Origin: Rhizobiaceae bacterium | GTDB taxonomy: Bacteria > Pseudomonadota > Alphaproteobacteria > Rhizobiales > Rhizobiaceae | Length of the DNA stretch: 7,226 nt | Direction: 5' to 3' | Assembly: GCA_014380965.1 (NCBI GenBank) | Contig: JACMIV010000121.1 | Location: 1 to 7,226, forward strand | Shown: in pieces, positions 6,152 to 7,226 of the stretch | How positions within the stretch are numbered: position 1 is the stretch's first letter | Layout: each line of letters begins with the position of its first letter | Translations under genes and position numbers: made by a program | The notes under the pieces: model-generated | What the model saw: the letters and a program-made list of their open reading frames with translations, nothing else | Databases searched by the model: none | What the model was told of the DNA's origin: nothing

Positions 6152-6164
6152 CTCGGGTCCAGGG
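6137..6164. promoter_or_regulatory. perfect 9-bp inverted repeat straddling the -10 box, candidate repressor operator
   Basis: CCCTGGACC (6137-6145) and GGTCCAGGG (6156-6164) are perfect arms around a 10-bp centre that contains the -10 hexamer. If transcription starts near 6158, the left arm is not transcribed. The element would then act as DNA, probably bound by a dimeric repressor that blocks RNA polymerase. The regulator is not in the window. As RNA in read-through from the MATE gene it could also form a hairpin, but no T-tract follows. Confidence 0.6.
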
Positions 6165-6229
6165 AGCGTGCGACCAATGCAGCCGAAGATGGCGCGGCCG
6201 TTCCGTCATTCCGTCCGGGAGGATTACAG

Positions 6230-7204
6230 ATGAAACGCGTTTCTTTATTGTGCGCCGCAGCAGCGACATTTCTGGCCGGCACGGCGCTGGCGCAGGAGAC
6301 CTTTCCGAACCAGCCGATCACCATGCTCGTGCCCTTCGCCGCGGGCGGACCGACGGATACGGTCGCGCGTCTCGTTGCCGAACCGATGGGCAAGGTACTC
6401 GGTCAGCAGATCGTCATCCAGAACGTCGCGGGCGCGGGCGGAACGCTTGCCGCAGGCCAGGTCGCCAAGGCCTCGCCCGACGGCTACACGATCCTCATGC
6501 ACCACATCGGCATGTCGACCGCGCCGACGCTCTATCGCAACCTCGAGTATAATCCGGTGGACGCCTTCGAGACGCTCGGCCTCGTCACCAACGTGCCGAT
6601 GACGCTCATCGCCCGCAAGGACTTCGAGCCGAACACGCTCCAGGAGCTCGTCGACTACGTGAAGGCGAACAAGGACGAGGTCGTCTACGCCAATGCCGGC
6701 ATCGGCGCCGCCTCGCATCTCTGCGGCATGCTGTTCATGAACGCCATCGACACCGCCGTCACAACCGTTCCCTACAAGGGCACCGGCCCGGCGATGACCG
6801 ACATCCTCGCCGGCGAGGTCGATTTCATGTGCGACCAGTCGACCAACACGACCGGCCAGATCAAGGGCGGCGAAGTGAAGGTCTACGCCGTGACGACGCC
6901 CGCCCGCCTCGGCAACCTGCCGGACGTGCCGACGACGGCGGAAGCTGGCCTCCCCGACTTCCAGGTCGGCGTCTGGCACGGCCTCTACGCGCCGAAGGGC
7001 ACGGATCCGGCGACCGTCGAGAAGATCAACGCCGCGCTGCAGACGGCGCTGAAGGACGTGACCGTCATCGAGCGCTTCGCCGACCTCGGCACCGCGCCGG
7101 TTGCCGCCGAGGAAGCGACGTCCGCCGCCCATCGCGACTACCTCGCCGCGCAGATCGCGCTGTGGAAGCCGATCATCGAGAAGGCCGGCGTCTTCGCGGA
7201 TTGA
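6230..7204 (+). CDS. tripartite tricarboxylate transporter substrate-binding protein (Bug/TctC family)
   Basis: A 324-residue periplasmic solute-binding protein with a 21-residue Sec signal peptide (basic KR, hydrophobic core, cleavage ALA|QE). Family motifs are clear: FPNQPITMLVPFAAGGPTD near residues 25-43, NVAGAGGTLAAGQVAKASPDGYTIL near 65-89, TVPYKGTGPAMTDILAGEVDFMCD near 181-204 and PDVPTTAEAGLPDF near 228-241. These proteins bind carboxylates or other small anionic solutes and deliver them to a TctA/TctB membrane pair; many are orphans without adjacent membrane genes. The ligand cannot be inferred. The ATG at 6230 was chosen because GGGAGGA (6217-6223) lies 6 nt upstream and the signal peptide begins there; an in-frame extension to 6086 would span the promoter. 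The length is normal. Only 22 bases follow the stop, so downstream tctB/tctA genes can be neither confirmed nor excluded. Expression is probably controlled by the promoter/operator upstream. Confidence 0.94.
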   Translation: MKRVSLLCAAAATFLAGTALAQETFPNQPITMLVPFAAGGPTDTVARLVAEPMGKVLGQQIVIQNVAGAGGTLAAGQVAKASPDGYTILMHHIGMSTAPTLYRNLEYNPVDAFETLGLVTNVPMTLIARKDFEPNTLQELVDYVKANKDEVVYANAGIGAASHLCGMLFMNAIDTAVTTVPYKGTGPAMTDILAGEVDFMCDQSTNTTGQIKGGEVKVYAVTTPARLGNLPDVPTTAEAGLPDFQVGVWHGLYAPKGTDPATVEKINAALQTALKDVTVIERFADLGTAPVAAEEATSAAHRDYLAAQIALWKPIIEKAGVFAD

Positions 7205-7226
7205 AGGACACGGCAAGCGCGGCGTC

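Noticed and set aside
6245..7216. 323-codon minus-strand ORF opposite the solute-binding protein gene
   Set aside because: Antisense shadow; the plus frame has a signal peptide and clear Bug/TctC motifs.

Overview
The window is about 7.2 kb of very GC-rich DNA. Its coding regions have strong G/C third-position bias, which makes many antisense and out-of-frame ORFs look open. The protein families present (CHASE2, cNMP-binding/EAL fusion, FecR-domain exported protein, short MltB-like transglycosylase, MATE exporter, Bug/TctC binding protein) and the composition point to an alphaproteobacterium, most likely of the Hyphomicrobiales (Rhizobiales). That placement is inferred from overall character, not from a marker gene.

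Left third (1-2826): a nucleotide-signalling cluster. A minus-strand CHASE2-domain membrane sensor is cut by the left edge of the window. It begins with an unusual tandem 11-residue repeat encoded by 33-bp DNA repeats. Diverging from it across about 80 bp is a plus-strand fusion of a cyclic-nucleotide-binding domain to an EAL c-di-GMP phosphodiesterase domain, which keeps the full set of catalytic residues. Next comes an exported FecR-domain protein. CHASE2 proteins often end in a nucleotide cyclase. If this one does, the locus could couple an extracytoplasmic signal through cAMP to c-di-GMP breakdown. The output domain lies outside the window, so this remains a hypothesis.

Middle (2827-4591): a 354-bp non-coding gap with a strong hairpin, then a secreted MltB-type lytic murein transglycosylase with its own candidate terminator. 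On the minus strand a 59-codon ORF matches the N-terminus of catalase-family proteins but stops just before the catalytic-histidine region, beside a perfect 10-bp inverted repeat. It looks like a decayed catalase gene. About 300 bp without a recognisable gene follow.

Right third (4592-7226): a complete MATE-family multidrug exporter, then a complete periplasmic solute-binding protein of the tripartite tricarboxylate transporter (Bug/TctC) family. The 195-bp spacer between them carries a good sigma-70-like promoter. A perfect 9-bp inverted repeat straddles its -10 box, which suggests repressor control of the solute-binding gene. No tRNA, rRNA, CRISPR array, transposase or phage gene was seen.
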